A stretch of DNA of 64,000 nucleotides from Streptomyces griseicoloratus (GCF_014534645.1 NZ_JACVQF010000191.1:99141-163140), one strand, 5' to 3'; counted from the first letter of the stretch, positions 36,478-46,899 are shown. Notes: generated from the letters alone by a model not told the origin. Program-made: numbers and translations.

Positions 36478-37868
36478 TTATACGCCCTGGCTGACAGAGC
36501 TCATATTGAAATCCGGAACGCGCAGCGCCGGCATCGCCGCCCTGGTGAACCAGTCGCTCCACTCCCTCGGCAGCGTCCTCTCCGTACGCCCGGCCTCCGT
36601 GGCGCGGCCCAGCAGGTCCACCGGCGACTCGTTGAACCGGAAGTTGTTCACCTCGCCGGTCACCTCGCCGTTCTCGACCAGGTAGACCCCGTCCCGGGTG
36701 AGCCCGGTGAGCAGCAGCGTCGCCGGGTCGACCTCGCGGATGTACCACAGGCAGGTCAGCAGCAGCCCGCGGCCGGTGTCCGCGACCATCTCCTCCAGGG
36801 AGCGGTCGTCGCCGCCCTCCAGGATCAGATTGCCGATCACCGGTGCCACCGGCAGCCCCGTCAGGCCGGCGCTGTGCCGGGTGGTCGTCAGATGGGTCAG
36901 CTCGCCCTCGCGGATCCAGTCGGTGGCCGCCACCGGCAGCCCGTTGTCGAACACCGACTGATCGGCGCCGGAGGAGTGCGCGATCACGAAGGGCGGGGTC
37001 TCCAGGCCGGGCTCGTTCGGATCGCTGCGCAGGGTCAGCGGCAGCTCGCCGAGCCGCTCGCCGACGCGCGTGCCGCCGCCCGGCTTCGAGAACACCGTGC
37101 GCCCCTCGGCCGCGTCCCGCCCCGAGGCCGACCACAGCTGGTAGATCAGCAGGTCCGCGACCGCGGTCGGCGGAAGCAGCGTCTCGTACCGGCCGGCGGG
37201 CAGCTCCACGCGCCGCTCGGCCCAGCCCAGCCGTACGGCCAGCTCCGCGTCCAGCGCCGCCGGGTCGACGTCCTTGAAGTCCCGCGTGGCGCGCCCCGCC
37301 CAGGCCGACCGGGTGCGGTCCGGCGACTTGGCGTTCAGCTCCAGCGTCCCGGTGGGCTGGTCGTGGCGCAGCCGCAGCCCCGTCGACGTACCGAGGTAGG
37401 TCGAGACCAGCTCGTGATTGGCGAAGCCGTACAACTCGCGGCCGCCCGCACGCGCGCGTGCGAACGCCTCACCGAGGGCGGGCGCGAAGTCGGCGAAGAC
37501 GGCCGACGACGTCTCGGCGGGCGCGTCGGTGAAGTCGGGCGACACCGGTACGCCGGTGACCAGCGGCTGCGCGTCCTCCGCGGGCCCGGCGCCGCGCGCT
37601 GCCGCCTCGGCGGCACGCACCAGGGGCTCCAGCTCCTCGGCGGTCACCGCCGAGCGCGACACCACCCCGGACGCCGTGCCCTCCCGGCCGTCGACGGTGG
37701 CGACGACCGTGAGCGTGCGCCCGCGGGTGACGCCGTTGGTGGTGAGCGCGTTGCCCGCCCAGCGCAGGTTGGCGGTGGAGTGCTCGTCGGCGATGACGAC
37801 GCACCCGTCCGCCCGGGACAGCTCCAGCGCCCGCTCGACGATCTCGTGCGGCTTGGCCGTAGGCGCGC

Positions 37869-37872
<4 letters not shown>
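36478..37872 (-). CDS. TldE/PmbA-type metalloprotease partner
   Basis: A 464-residue protein of the TldD/PmbA family without the HExxxH motif, matching the TldE role. TldD/TldE together form a metalloprotease that processes small peptides and antitoxins in E. coli. Landmarks are MSAPTAKPHEIVERAL at the start and the C-terminal beta-rich IRREVDPATLLLTG-like segment. Its ATG overlaps the TldD stop by four bases (ATGA), so the two are made together, as expected for a heterodimer. Confidence 0.88.
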
Positions 37873-39392
<1,520 letters not shown>

Positions 39393-39554
39393 CTGCGTCT
39401 CTTTCTGTCGACGTGGCCGGTGGTGGTGGCCACGGCCGGTGGTTGCCCCGATCATGTCGCGCCGTCCCTCCGCGGACCACACTTTTGCGACCGGCGTCCG
39501 CCACTTTCTGTAGGGACCCGACAGTCAGCTCCGTAAGCCACTGTGGGTGCCCGA

Positions 39555-39585
39555 TTGTCCGAGGACGGGTGGGGACCGATAGGTT
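39555..39585 (+). promoter_or_regulatory. Candidate promoter for fabG-fabI
   Basis: TTGTCC (39555-39560) and TAGGTT or ATAGGT (39579-39585) are spaced by 18-19 bases, upstream of fabG at 39668. No known fatty-acid operator was recognised here. Confidence 0.35.
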
Positions 39586-39667
39586 TTCGAGGAAGCCGCC
39601 TGTTCATCTTCGCCGGTCATCCGGGTGTTCGGGCGGAGTACCAGACCGCTAGGGAAAGGGTGATCCG

Positions 39668-40387
39668 TTGAGCCGCTCGGTTCTCGTCACCGGAGGCAAC
39701 CGGGGCATCGGCCTCGCCATCGCCCGCGCATTCGCCGAAGCCGGCGACAAGGTCGCGATCACGTACCGCTCGGGGGAGCCGCCGGCCGCCCTGACGGAAC
39801 TGGGCTGCCTCGCCGTCAAGTGCGACATCACCGACTCCGAGCAGGTGGAGCAGGCCTACAAGGAGATCGAGGCCGAGCACGGCCCGGTCGAGGTCCTCAT
39901 CGCCAACGCCGGCGTGACCAAGGACCAGCTCCTGATGCGCATGTCCGAGGAGGACTTCACCTCGGTCGTCGACACCAACCTCACCGGCACCTTCCGCGTC
40001 GTCAAGCGCGCCAACCGCGGCATGCTGCGCGCCAAGAAGGGCCGTGTCGTGCTGATCTCGTCGGTGGTCGGGCTGCTCGGCTCCGCCGGGCAGGCGAACT
40101 ACGCGGCCTCCAAGGCGGCCCTGGTCGGCTTCGCGCGTTCCCTCGCCCGCGAACTGGGCTCGCGCAACATCACCTTCAACGTCGTCGCACCCGGCTTCGT
40201 CGACACCGACATGACGAAGGCGCTCACCGACGAGCAGCGGGCGAACATCGTGTCGCAGGTGCCGCTCGCCCGGTACGCGCAGCCGGAGGAGATCGCCGCG
40301 ACGGTGCGGTTCCTCGCCTCGGACGACGCCTCGTACATCACTGGAGCCGTCATCCCCGTTGACGGCGGACTGGGAATGGGTCACTGA
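39668..40387 (+). CDS. fabG: FabG, 3-oxoacyl-ACP reductase (TTG start)
   Basis: NADPH-dependent reductase of the fatty-acid synthase II cycle. The 239-residue product has TGGNRGIG (8-15), NAGVTKDQLLMRM, the catalytic SSVVGLLGSAGQANYAASKA (Ser, Tyr, Lys) and the final IPVDGGLGMGH. It starts at TTG 39668, preceded by GGGAAAGGGTGA at a workable distance. An alternative start is not obvious. Five bases separate it from fabI on the same strand, so the two are one operon. Confidence 0.95.
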   Translation: MSRSVLVTGGNRGIGLAIARAFAEAGDKVAITYRSGEPPAALTELGCLAVKCDITDSEQVEQAYKEIEAEHGPVEVLIANAGVTKDQLLMRMSEEDFTSVVDTNLTGTFRVVKRANRGMLRAKKGRVVLISSVVGLLGSAGQANYAASKAALVGFARSLARELGSRNITFNVVAPGFVDTDMTKALTDEQRANIVSQVPLARYAQPEEIAATVRFLASDDASYITGAVIPVDGGLGMGH

Positions 40388-40392
40388 ACACC

Positions 40393-41160
40393 ATGAGTGG
40401 AATCCTCGAGGGCAAGCGCGTCCTGATCACCGGTGTGCTGATGGAGTCCTCCATCGCCTTCCACGCCGCCAAGCTGGCCCAGGAGCAGGGCGCCGAGATC
40501 ATCCTGACCGCGTTCCCGCGGCCCACGCTGACCGAGCGCATCGCCCGGAAGCTGCCCAAGCCCACCAAGGTCATCGAGCTCGACGTCACCAACGACGAGC
40601 ACCTCGGCCGCCTCGCGGACATCGTCGGCGAGGAGCTCGGCGGCCTCGACGGCGTCGTGCACTCCATCGGCTTCGCGCCGCAGGACGCGCTCGGCGGCAA
40701 CTTCCTGAACACGCCGTTCGAGTCGGTCGCCACGGCCATGCACGTCTCGGCGTACTCCCTGAAGTCGCTGACCATGGCGTGCCTGCCGCTGATGCAGAAC
40801 GGCGGCTCCGTCGTCGGCCTGACCTTCGACGCGCAGTACGCCTGGCCGCAGTACGACTGGATGGGCCCGGCCAAGGCCGCCCTGGAGGCCACCAACCGCT
40901 ACATGGCGCGCGACCTGGGCAAGCAGAACATCCGCTGCAACCTCATCTCCGCGGGCCCCATCGGCTCCATGGCCGCCAAGTCCATCCCGGGCTTCAGCGA
41001 GCTGGCCTCCGTGTGGGACAGCCGCTCGCCGCTGGAGTGGGACCTCAAGGACCCGGAGCCGGCCGGCCGCGGCATCGTCGCGCTGCTGAGCGACTGGTTC
41101 CCGAAGACCACGGGCGAGATCATCCACGTCGACGGCGGTCTGCACGCCATCGGCGCCTGA
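40393..41160 (+). CDS. fabI: FabI/InhA-type enoyl-ACP reductase
   Basis: Enoyl-ACP reductase completing each fatty-acid elongation round. The 255-residue product has GVLMESSIAFHAAKL at the nucleotide site and the FabI-type YxxMxxxK triad in YDWMGPAKAALEA (Tyr and Lys six apart). It ends IIHVDGGLHAIGA. It is the enzyme class inhibited by isoniazid adducts and triclosan. Second gene of the fabG-fabI operon, ended by a TTCG-loop terminator. Confidence 0.95.
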   Translation: MSGILEGKRVLITGVLMESSIAFHAAKLAQEQGAEIILTAFPRPTLTERIARKLPKPTKVIELDVTNDEHLGRLADIVGEELGGLDGVVHSIGFAPQDALGGNFLNTPFESVATAMHVSAYSLKSLTMACLPLMQNGGSVVGLTFDAQYAWPQYDWMGPAKAALEATNRYMARDLGKQNIRCNLISAGPIGSMAAKSIPGFSELASVWDSRSPLEWDLKDPEPAGRGIVALLSDWFPKTTGEIIHVDGGLHAIGA

Positions 41161-41174
41161 CCGAGCGCCCGCCG

Positions 41175-41202
41175 GGGCCCGTGTCCTTCGGGACGCGGGC
41201 CC
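41175..41202 (+). terminator. Terminator after fabI with a TTCG loop
   Basis: GGGCCCGTGTCC (41175-41186) pairs with GGACGCGGGCCC (41191-41202) with one G-U wobble and a TTCG tetraloop, starting 14 bases after the stop. Confidence 0.8.
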
Positions 41203-41203
41203 T

Positions 41204-41274
41204 CGGCATGTCACCCCTCCGGCGCATGTCACCCCTCCGGCGCATGTCACCCGTCCGGCGCATGTCACCCGTCC
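41204..41274. repeat. Four tandem copies of an 18-bp unit
   Basis: GGCGCATGTCACCCCTCC or its GTCC variant repeats four times, one slightly shortened at the start. It lies directly after the fabI terminator and before the secreted-protein gene, with no coding potential I would trust. Confidence 0.75.
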
Positions 41275-41369
41275 GGCCCAGCCGGCCGCGCGGCGCGGAC
41301 CCCGGCCACGCACGCTGGAGAACGAGTTCACCACGCGCTTCCCTCCCCAGCACGGCGAGGAGGTCCCTT

Positions 41370-41717
41370 GTGCGCTTCTCCCGCGTCCTGGCCGCAGCGC
41401 CCCTCGCCGTCGTGTGCGTGCTGCTCCTGCCGTACGAGGCGATGTCCCACGCGCGCGTGGCGACCGCGGACACGCCGGCGGAGGACTTCGGCGCCGCGTG
41501 CCGCGTCCGCGTCGACGGCTCCCGGGTGACTGCGTACTGCCACAACCCGTACCCGGAGACCGACCGGGTGAGCCTGCACGTCGAATGCGCCCGCTGGTGG
41601 GACCTCGACACCGACGGCGCCGCGGTGGAGGCCCTGCCCGCGCAGACCGTACGGCTGACCGGACGCTGCTGGAAAGAGGTCGCGTCGGCCTGGGTCAGCC
41701 ACGGTCGGGTGAGCTGA
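41370..41717 (+). CDS. Small secreted Cys-containing protein (hypothetical)
   Basis: A 115-residue protein (GTG 41370) with a signal peptide MRFSRVLAAAPLAVVCVLLL and cleavage near SHARVATADT. The mature part has four Cys (ACRVR, YCHN, ECARW, RCWKE), which could form two disulfides. GAGGAGG lies 7 bases upstream of the GTG. Its 3' end overlaps the convergent GntR gene by 23 bases. Function unknown. Confidence 0.72.
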   Translation: MRFSRVLAAAPLAVVCVLLLPYEAMSHARVATADTPAEDFGAACRVRVDGSRVTAYCHNPYPETDRVSLHVECARWWDLDTDGAAVEALPAQTVRLTGRCWKEVASAWVSHGRVS

Positions 41718-42387
41718 ACCGGCCGGGCCGGCACAGGAACGGATAACCCGCCGCCTCCTCCTGGGCCGTCTCGGCGTCACCCGTGCGGATCGCGTCGACC
41801 AGCCGCGTGTGGTCCATGTGCGTCTCCGGCGTCAGCTCCTCGCCGACGTCCTCCCGCAGCCAGTCCCGCATCACCTCGCCCAGGTCGGCGTACATCGCGG
41901 TCATCACGTCGTTGTGCGAGGCGGCCACCACGGCCAGGTGGAACGTCGCGTCCGCCGTCACGAACGCCTCCGTGTCGCCCGACTCCCACGCCTCCTCGCG
42001 GCGTACCAGCAGTGCGTCGAGCTGCTTGAGGTCCTTCTCCGTGCGCCGCTCGGCGGCCATGCGCGCGGCGGCCGACTCCAGCGTGGAGCGCAGCTCGGCG
42101 ATGTGCCGGGGGTCGGCGTCGGCGAAGCGGCGGTGCATGACGCCCGCCAGCTCGCTGGTCGCCACGACGTAGGTGCCCGAACCCTGGCGGATGTCCAGCA
42201 GCCCGTTGTGCGCCAGCGCGCGGACCGCCTCGCGGACCGTGTTCCGCGCGACGCCCAGCTGCTCGACCAGCTCGGGCTCGGTCGGAATGCGGGAGCCGAC
42301 CGGCCACTCGCCCGAGGTGATCTGCTGCCGCAGCGCGGCGATGACCTGCTCGGAAAGCGCCGAGCGGTGGGGATGGCTCAGGGGCAT
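41695..42387 (-). CDS. GntR family transcriptional regulator, FadR subfamily
   Basis: A 230-residue regulator with an N-terminal winged helix (ALSEQVIAALRQQITSGEWPVGSRIPTEP... with ARNTVREAVRALAHNGLL and RQGSGTYV) and a C-terminal FCD ligand domain (about 90-225). The FCD metal/ligand ring has D and H residues in TADATFHLAVVAASHN. It is divergent from the MFS gene and probably controls it and itself, with a palindromic region between the two starts. The ligand is unknown. Confidence 0.92.
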   Translation of the reverse strand: MPLSHPHRSALSEQVIAALRQQITSGEWPVGSRIPTEPELVEQLGVARNTVREAVRALAHNGLLDIRQGSGTYVVATSELAGVMHRRFADADPRHIAELRSTLESAAARMAAERRTEKDLKQLDALLVRREEAWESGDTEAFVTADATFHLAVVAASHNDVMTAMYADLGEVMRDWLREDVGEELTPETHMDHTRLVDAIRTGDAETAQEEAAGYPFLCRPGRFSSPDRG

Positions 42388-42441
42388 GGCTCACCTTTGC
42401 ACACGGATTCCGGCGGCGGGCAACCGCACAGTGGACAGCCA

Positions 42442-42465
42442 ATCATCCCATGATTCTATGATGGG
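42442..42465. promoter_or_regulatory. Candidate GntR operator between the regulator and the MFS gene
   Basis: ATCAT-CCC-ATGAT is a perfect inverted repeat at 42442-42454, and CCCAT-N9-ATGGG is another at 42447-42465. It overlaps the likely translation start region of the MFS gene, where repression would be effective. Confidence 0.5.
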
Positions 42466-42469
42466 CCTC

Positions 42470-43837
42470 ATGGCTAGTGAGGAAACCCGGACGCTGAACT
42501 CCACGACCGTCAGCAACCCGGCCGCGCGCGACGCCCGGGCACCCGAACCCGGGGAGTCCGGGCAGCCGTCCGACACGCGCGCGTGGACGGCATGGACGAC
42601 ACGTTTGCTCGTCCTCGGTATCGTCCTGGCCGCCCTCAACCTCCGCCCGGCCATCACCAGCCTCGGCGCGCTCCTGGAGGAGGTCCGCGACGGGCTCGGC
42701 ATGAGCGGCAGCGTCGCCGGACTGCTCACCTCCGTGCCCCCGCTCTGCTTCGCCGTCTTCGGCGTCACCGCCCCGCGGCTCGCCCGCCGCTTCGGACCCG
42801 GGGCGGTGGTGTGCGCGGGCATGGCCGCCATCACGGCGGGCCTGCTGATACGTCCGTTCGCCGGTGGCACGGCGGGCTTCCTGGCCGCCACCGCCCTCGC
42901 GCTCATGGGCATCGCGGTCAGCAACGTCCTGATGCCGGTCATCGTCAAGCGCTGGTTCCCCGAGCGGGTCGGCTCCATGACCGGCGTGTACTCGATGGCC
43001 CTCGCCTTCGGCACCTCGATCGCCGCCGCGGCGACCGTGCCGGTGACGAACGCGCTGGGCGGCGACTGGCAGCCCGGCCTCGCCGTGTGGGCCGCGCTGG
43101 GGGCGGCGGCCGTCCTGCCGTGGATCCCCTTCGTGAAGGACCGGGGAGCCGCGTCCGCGTCGCCGTCCGTGCCGGCGCCCGGCGGCGACGCCTCCACCGC
43201 CCCCGCCGAGAGCGCGGCCGCGGCCAAGAACCGGCCGGCCGAGCAGCCCGCGCTGCGGATCACCCGCAGCCGTACGGCCTGGGCGCTCGCCGTCTTCTTC
43301 GGCCTCCAGGCCACCGCCGCCTACATCACCATGGGCTGGATGGCGCAGATCTTCCGGGACGCGGGCGTGGCCGCCGGCACCGCCGGACTGCTGCTGGCCG
43401 TCACCATGGTGATGGGCGTCCCGCTGGCCTTCGTCATCCCGCGCGTGGCCACCCGGCTGCCCAACCAGGGCCCCATCGTGCTGGTGCTGGGCGTGTGCGG
43501 CCTCGCCGGGTACGCCGGCCTGTACTTCGCCCCGGCCGGTGGCGCATGGGCCTGGGCCCTGCTGCTCGGCGTCTCCAACTGCGCCTTCCCGCTCGCCCTC
43601 ACCATGGTCGGCATGCGGGCCAGGACCGGCGCCGGCGTCGCCCAGCTGTCCGCCTTCGCACAGAGCACCGGCTATCTGATCTCCATCCCGGGCCCGCTCC
43701 TGGTCGGCGTGCTCTACCAGCACAGCGGCGGCTGGGGACTGCCGATCGCGCTGATGAGCGCCCTGATGGTGCCGCAGATGGTGGTGGGCGTCCTGGCCGG
43801 GCGCAACCGCACCGTGGAGGAGGAGGCGGCCCGCTGA
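42470..43837 (+). CDS. MFS transporter, CynX/NimT type
   Basis: A 455-residue 12-helix transporter. The first helix is LLVLGIVLAALNLRPAITSL, typical of the CynX/NimT subfamily, with a polar central loop about 200-240 of Ala/Pro/Ser. Members carry anions or small organic compounds. The start is uncertain: ATG 42470 (MASEETRTL) is used because the upstream ATGs at 42458 and 42461 fall inside the candidate operator and lack ribosome binding sites. It is regulated, I infer, by the divergent GntR protein. Confidence 0.85.
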   Translation: MASEETRTLNSTTVSNPAARDARAPEPGESGQPSDTRAWTAWTTRLLVLGIVLAALNLRPAITSLGALLEEVRDGLGMSGSVAGLLTSVPPLCFAVFGVTAPRLARRFGPGAVVCAGMAAITAGLLIRPFAGGTAGFLAATALALMGIAVSNVLMPVIVKRWFPERVGSMTGVYSMALAFGTSIAAAATVPVTNALGGDWQPGLAVWAALGAAAVLPWIPFVKDRGAASASPSVPAPGGDASTAPAESAAAAKNRPAEQPALRITRSRTAWALAVFFGLQATAAYITMGWMAQIFRDAGVAAGTAGLLLAVTMVMGVPLAFVIPRVATRLPNQGPIVLVLGVCGLAGYAGLYFAPAGGAWAWALLLGVSNCAFPLALTMVGMRARTGAGVAQLSAFAQSTGYLISIPGPLLVGVLYQHSGGWGLPIALMSALMVPQMVVGVLAGRNRTVEEEAAR

Positions 43838-43871
43838 CCCCGGCCCGCGCGGGGGATGCGAGACTTTCCGT

Positions 43872-43988
43872 ATGCCAGTCCTGGACCCGAACCCCCAGCA
43901 AGGCCAGAAGAAGATGCTGCTCGTCTTCGGCGGCTTCCTCGCGATCTTCGTGATCATCGGCGTCATCGCCACGATCGCCGCGCCCTGA
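43872..43988 (+). CDS. 38-residue membrane peptide, SGM_5486 family
   Basis: A 38-residue peptide starting MPVLDPNPQQGQKKM, then a single hydrophobic helix LLVFGGFLAIFVIIGVIATI. It is recognised as the SGM_5486 family, annotated in Streptomyces as transporter-associated. It begins 34 bases after the MFS stop and may be cotranscribed as a small accessory subunit. It has a Lys-Lys before the helix, as expected for a membrane peptide. Too short for the usual ORF length cut-off. Confidence 0.75.
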   Translation: MPVLDPNPQQGQKKMLLVFGGFLAIFVIIGVIATIAAP

Positions 43989-44179
43989 CCCCACCACGGC
44001 CCGGCCCGTCCGGGCCGATGGTGGGGTTGTCCCCCCTGTCCCCTAGGGGGTGAGGCTCAGGGTCAAGTGGGTGGACCTCCGGATGGGTTGAGGCCCGCGG
44101 ATTCCCTAACGTCGAGATGTGACCGCGACGGGCGGATCGCGGAGCACGGACAGGGACCCGAAGACCAGCGGAGGCGCAC

Positions 44180-44386
44180 ATGCCGGCCCGAACGCACACC
44201 CGGCCCCACCCGGCGACCCGGGGCGGCGTCGACTTCCGGCTGCCCTGGTGGGCCCTCGCCCTCCCCACGCTCGCCTTCGTCACCCTGCTCCTGCTGATAC
44301 TCCACCCCGCGGACGCCCACGCGGCCGCGGGCGACCCCGGGCTGACCCGGTTCCTGGAGCGGGTGCGGCAGCTGACCGCGGGCTAG
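44180..44386 (+). CDS. Small single-pass membrane protein (hypothetical)
   Basis: A 68-residue protein with a basic N-terminus, one membrane segment WWALALPTLAFVTLLLLILH and an exported-looking Ala-rich tail (ADAHAAAGDPGLTRFLERV). GGAGG lies 5 bases upstream of the ATG, which supports translation. No family is recognised. It sits between the SGM_5486 peptide and the SixA-like gene on the same strand. Confidence 0.55.
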   Translation: MPARTHTRPHPATRGGVDFRLPWWALALPTLAFVTLLLLILHPADAHAAAGDPGLTRFLERVRQLTAG

Positions 44387-44505
44387 CCCGGCGAGGCCCG
44401 GGGGCGCGAGGCCCGACGGGACGCCCCGACCGCGCTTCCCGGCGGCCCGAACGCGCATGTCAACTCCCTGCGCCCCATGGCCTGTTTCATGCGAAGCTGG
44501 GTTGC

Positions 44506-45024
44506 ATGAGCGTCGCAGAACCCCGCAGGATTGTCCTCTTCCGGCATGCGAAAGCCGACTGGCCCCAGGTGTCCGACCACGAGCGGCCGCTCGCCGACCG
44601 GGGCCGCAAGGAGGCCGCTGAGGCCGGACGCCGGCTGGCCGACACCGGCATCCCCTTCGACCTGGCCCTGTGCTCCACCGCGACCCGGACCCGCGAGACC
44701 TGGAAGCTCGCCGTTCAGGAGTTCCCGCAGCGGCCGAAAACCGTCTATGAGGAGCGGATCTACGAGGCATCGCCCGGCGAACTGATCGCCGTGCTCAACG
44801 AGACCCCCGACGACCTGCACAACGTCCTGGTGATCGGCCACAACCCGGGGATGCAGGGGCTCGCCGACGTCCTGGCCGGGTCGGCCGAGGACGAGGCCCG
44901 CGAGCTGATGGGCCGGCGCGGCTTCCCGGCCGCCGCCTTCGCCGTCCTGACGTTCACCGGCACCTGGAAGGACGTGGAGCCCGGGGCCGCCTCGCTCGTC
45001 GACTACTGGGTGCCGACCGACTGA
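44506..45024 (+). CDS. SixA-like histidine phosphatase
   Basis: A 172-residue member of the histidine-phosphatase superfamily, closest to SixA-type phosphohistidine phosphatases. The catalytic His is in VLFRHAKADWP (RHxxA in place of RHG), with the second His in IGHNPGMQGLAD (about residue 110). SixA in E. coli acts on phosphohistidine proteins, but the partner here is unknown. The ATG at 44506 starts MSVAEPRRIV. A terminator hairpin follows the stop, shared with convergent serB. Confidence 0.85.
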   Translation: MSVAEPRRIVLFRHAKADWPQVSDHERPLADRGRKEAAEAGRRLADTGIPFDLALCSTATRTRETWKLAVQEFPQRPKTVYEERIYEASPGELIAVLNETPDDLHNVLVIGHNPGMQGLADVLAGSAEDEARELMGRRGFPAAAFAVLTFTGTWKDVEPGAASLVDYWVPTD

Positions 45025-45040
45025 CCCCGACCCACGCGAC

Positions 45041-45071
45041 AGGGCCCGGCACCCAGGCGGTACCGGGCCCT
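45041..45071. terminator. Shared terminator between the SixA-like gene and serB
   Basis: AGGGCCCGG (45041-45049) pairs perfectly with CCGGGCCCT (45063-45071). Further inner pairs are possible after mismatches. It lies between convergent stops at 45024 and 45104. Confidence 0.75.
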
Positions 45072-45103
45072 CGCCGTGCGGAGGACCGACGCCCGACCGA
45101 CGC

Positions 45104-46333
45104 TCAGTGCAGCTCGACGTCCCGGCCGAGGTGCTGGTCCAGCGTGTCCGCCGCCTCGACCTCCTCGCGGGTGATGCCCAGCAGGTACAGCACCGTGTCC
45201 AGGAACGGCACGTTCACCGCCGTGTGCGCCGCCTCGCGCACCACCGGCTTGGCGTTGAAGGCGACCCCGAGCCCGGCCGCGTTCAGCATGTCCAGATCAT
45301 TGGCGCCGTCACCGATCGCCACGGTCTGCGACAGCGGCACCCCGGCCTCGGCGGCGAAGCGGCGCAGCAGCCGCGCCTTGCCCGCCCGGTCCACGATCTC
45401 CCCGGTGACCCGGCCGGTCAGCCTGCCGTCGACTATCTCCAGCGTGTTGGCCTGGGCGAAGTCCAGGCCGAGCCGGTCCTTGAGGTCGTCGGTGACCTGG
45501 GTGAACCCGCCGGAGACCACCCCCACCTGGTAGCCGAGCCGCTTCAGCGTACGGATCAGGGTGCGGGCACCGGGCGTCAGCCGCACCTCGCTGCGCACCT
45601 TCTCCACCACCGAGGCGTCCAGCCCCTCCAGCAGCGCCACGCGCGCGTGCAGCGACTGCTCGAAGTCCAGCTCTCCGCGCATCGCGGCCGCCGTCACCTC
45701 GGCGACCTTGTCCTCGCAGCCGGCGTGCGCGGCGAAGAGCTCGATGACCTCGTCCTGGATGAGCGTGGAGTCCACGTCCATGACGACCAGGCGCTGCGCC
45801 CGCCGGTGCAGCCCGGCGGAGACGACCGCGACGTCGACGCCGAGCGCCGCGGACTCGGTGGCCAGGGCGGTGCGCAGCGGCTCGGTCTCCACGCCGGACA
45901 CCGCGAACTCGACGGCGGTCACGGGGTACTTGGCGAGCCGGAAGATACGGTCGATGTTGCTGCCGGTCTCGGTGATCCGGGCCGCTATGGCGGCCGTGGC
46001 CTCCGCGGTCAGCGGGTGTCCGAGCACGGTGACCAGGGAGCGGCCGAGACCGCGCGGCCGGTTGTCGCCGATGCCGGAGATGATCTCCGCCTGCAGCTTC
46101 ATCGACTCCGCCCAGCTGTGGACGGTGGCCCGCAGATCGCCCTCCAGCCCCCGGGGCGGCTCGGTCACGAGCGCGCACAGCACGATCCGGCCACGGGTGA
46201 CGACCTGCTCGATGTCGACCACGTCGACGGAGTAGGCGGCGAGGGTGTCGAACAGGCCGGCCGTGATGCCCGGACGGTCCTTGCCGAAGATCTTGACGAG
46301 GAGAGTGGGAACGTCAGTCTGCGAAGCGCTCAT
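45104..46333 (-). CDS. serB: SerB, phosphoserine phosphatase with ACT domain
   Basis: Final step of L-serine synthesis. A 409-residue protein with two N-terminal ACT-like domains (TLLVKIFGKDRPGITAGLF at 10-28 and ALVTVLGHPLTAEATAAI further on) and a C-terminal HAD phosphatase domain. The catalytic DxDxT is in VVMDVDSTLIQDEVIELF and the acidic GDGANDLDM (about 355) closes the site. The ACT domain suggests feedback by serine. The start at 46333 is chosen because GGTGGGA lies upstream and it opens the ACT domain. Confidence 0.95.
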   Translation of the reverse strand: MSASQTDVPTLLVKIFGKDRPGITAGLFDTLAAYSVDVVDIEQVVTRGRIVLCALVTEPPRGLEGDLRATVHSWAESMKLQAEIISGIGDNRPRGLGRSLVTVLGHPLTAEATAAIAARITETGSNIDRIFRLAKYPVTAVEFAVSGVETEPLRTALATESAALGVDVAVVSAGLHRRAQRLVVMDVDSTLIQDEVIELFAAHAGCEDKVAEVTAAAMRGELDFEQSLHARVALLEGLDASVVEKVRSEVRLTPGARTLIRTLKRLGYQVGVVSGGFTQVTDDLKDRLGLDFAQANTLEIVDGRLTGRVTGEIVDRAGKARLLRRFAAEAGVPLSQTVAIGDGANDLDMLNAAGLGVAFNAKPVVREAAHTAVNVPFLDTVLYLLGITREEVEAADTLDQHLGRDVELH

Positions 46334-46596
46334 GGTGTTCCCACCGTATCCGGCACGCGGTGCCTTCCGCCCGCCAGGTCCGGCTGGCGGACACGGAACA
46401 CTCGGTGGCGCACGGATGACGCGGACCTTGCGTTTCCCTGAAGGGCCGGGATTCACGGAGCCCACGGGCACCCCGGAGCACGTCCCGGACGAGAAGGCCG
46501 CACTACGGGCCCGGCCCACGGGTTGCGCAGCGGCCCGGACAGCGCTTGCGCCGCAGCTCGGACGGCAGCCGGACCACTGGCCGCGCTACGACCTGG

Positions 46597-46899
46597 ACCC
46601 GGGCCGGATCACTGCCCGTCCACCGGCCGTCGCGGCGGTGCCGGAGGCGGGGTGGTGGGGGAGGAGGGAGCTCCCCACCGGTACGGTGGCCGGTTCCCGG
46701 GCCGTTCCCCCGCAGGCCGGATCAGGATGAGAGGCCGCGCCCCGGCTCGGAGGCAGGCCGGATCGCGGGCGGCGATGTGGCCCGGACCCGGGCCGGATCA
46801 CTGTCCGTCCCTCGGCCGTCGCGGCGGTGCCGGAGGCGGGGGCGGCGGGGGAGGAGGGAGCTCGCCCCACCGGGACGGCGGCCGGTTCCCGGACCGTTC
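46597..46899. repeat. Duplicated 3' end of the streptophobe gene (two copies about 189 bp apart)
   Basis: 46597-46707 and 46786-46899 are near-identical for about 110 bases (both open ACCCGGGCCGGATCACTG and both contain GCGGCGGTGCCGGAGGCG). The second copy encodes the C-terminus and stop of the streptophobe gene. The first lies beyond the stop and is non-coding. The gap 46334-46596 before the first copy contains the serB promoter side and more degenerate GC sequence, with no gene supported. Confidence 0.7.
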
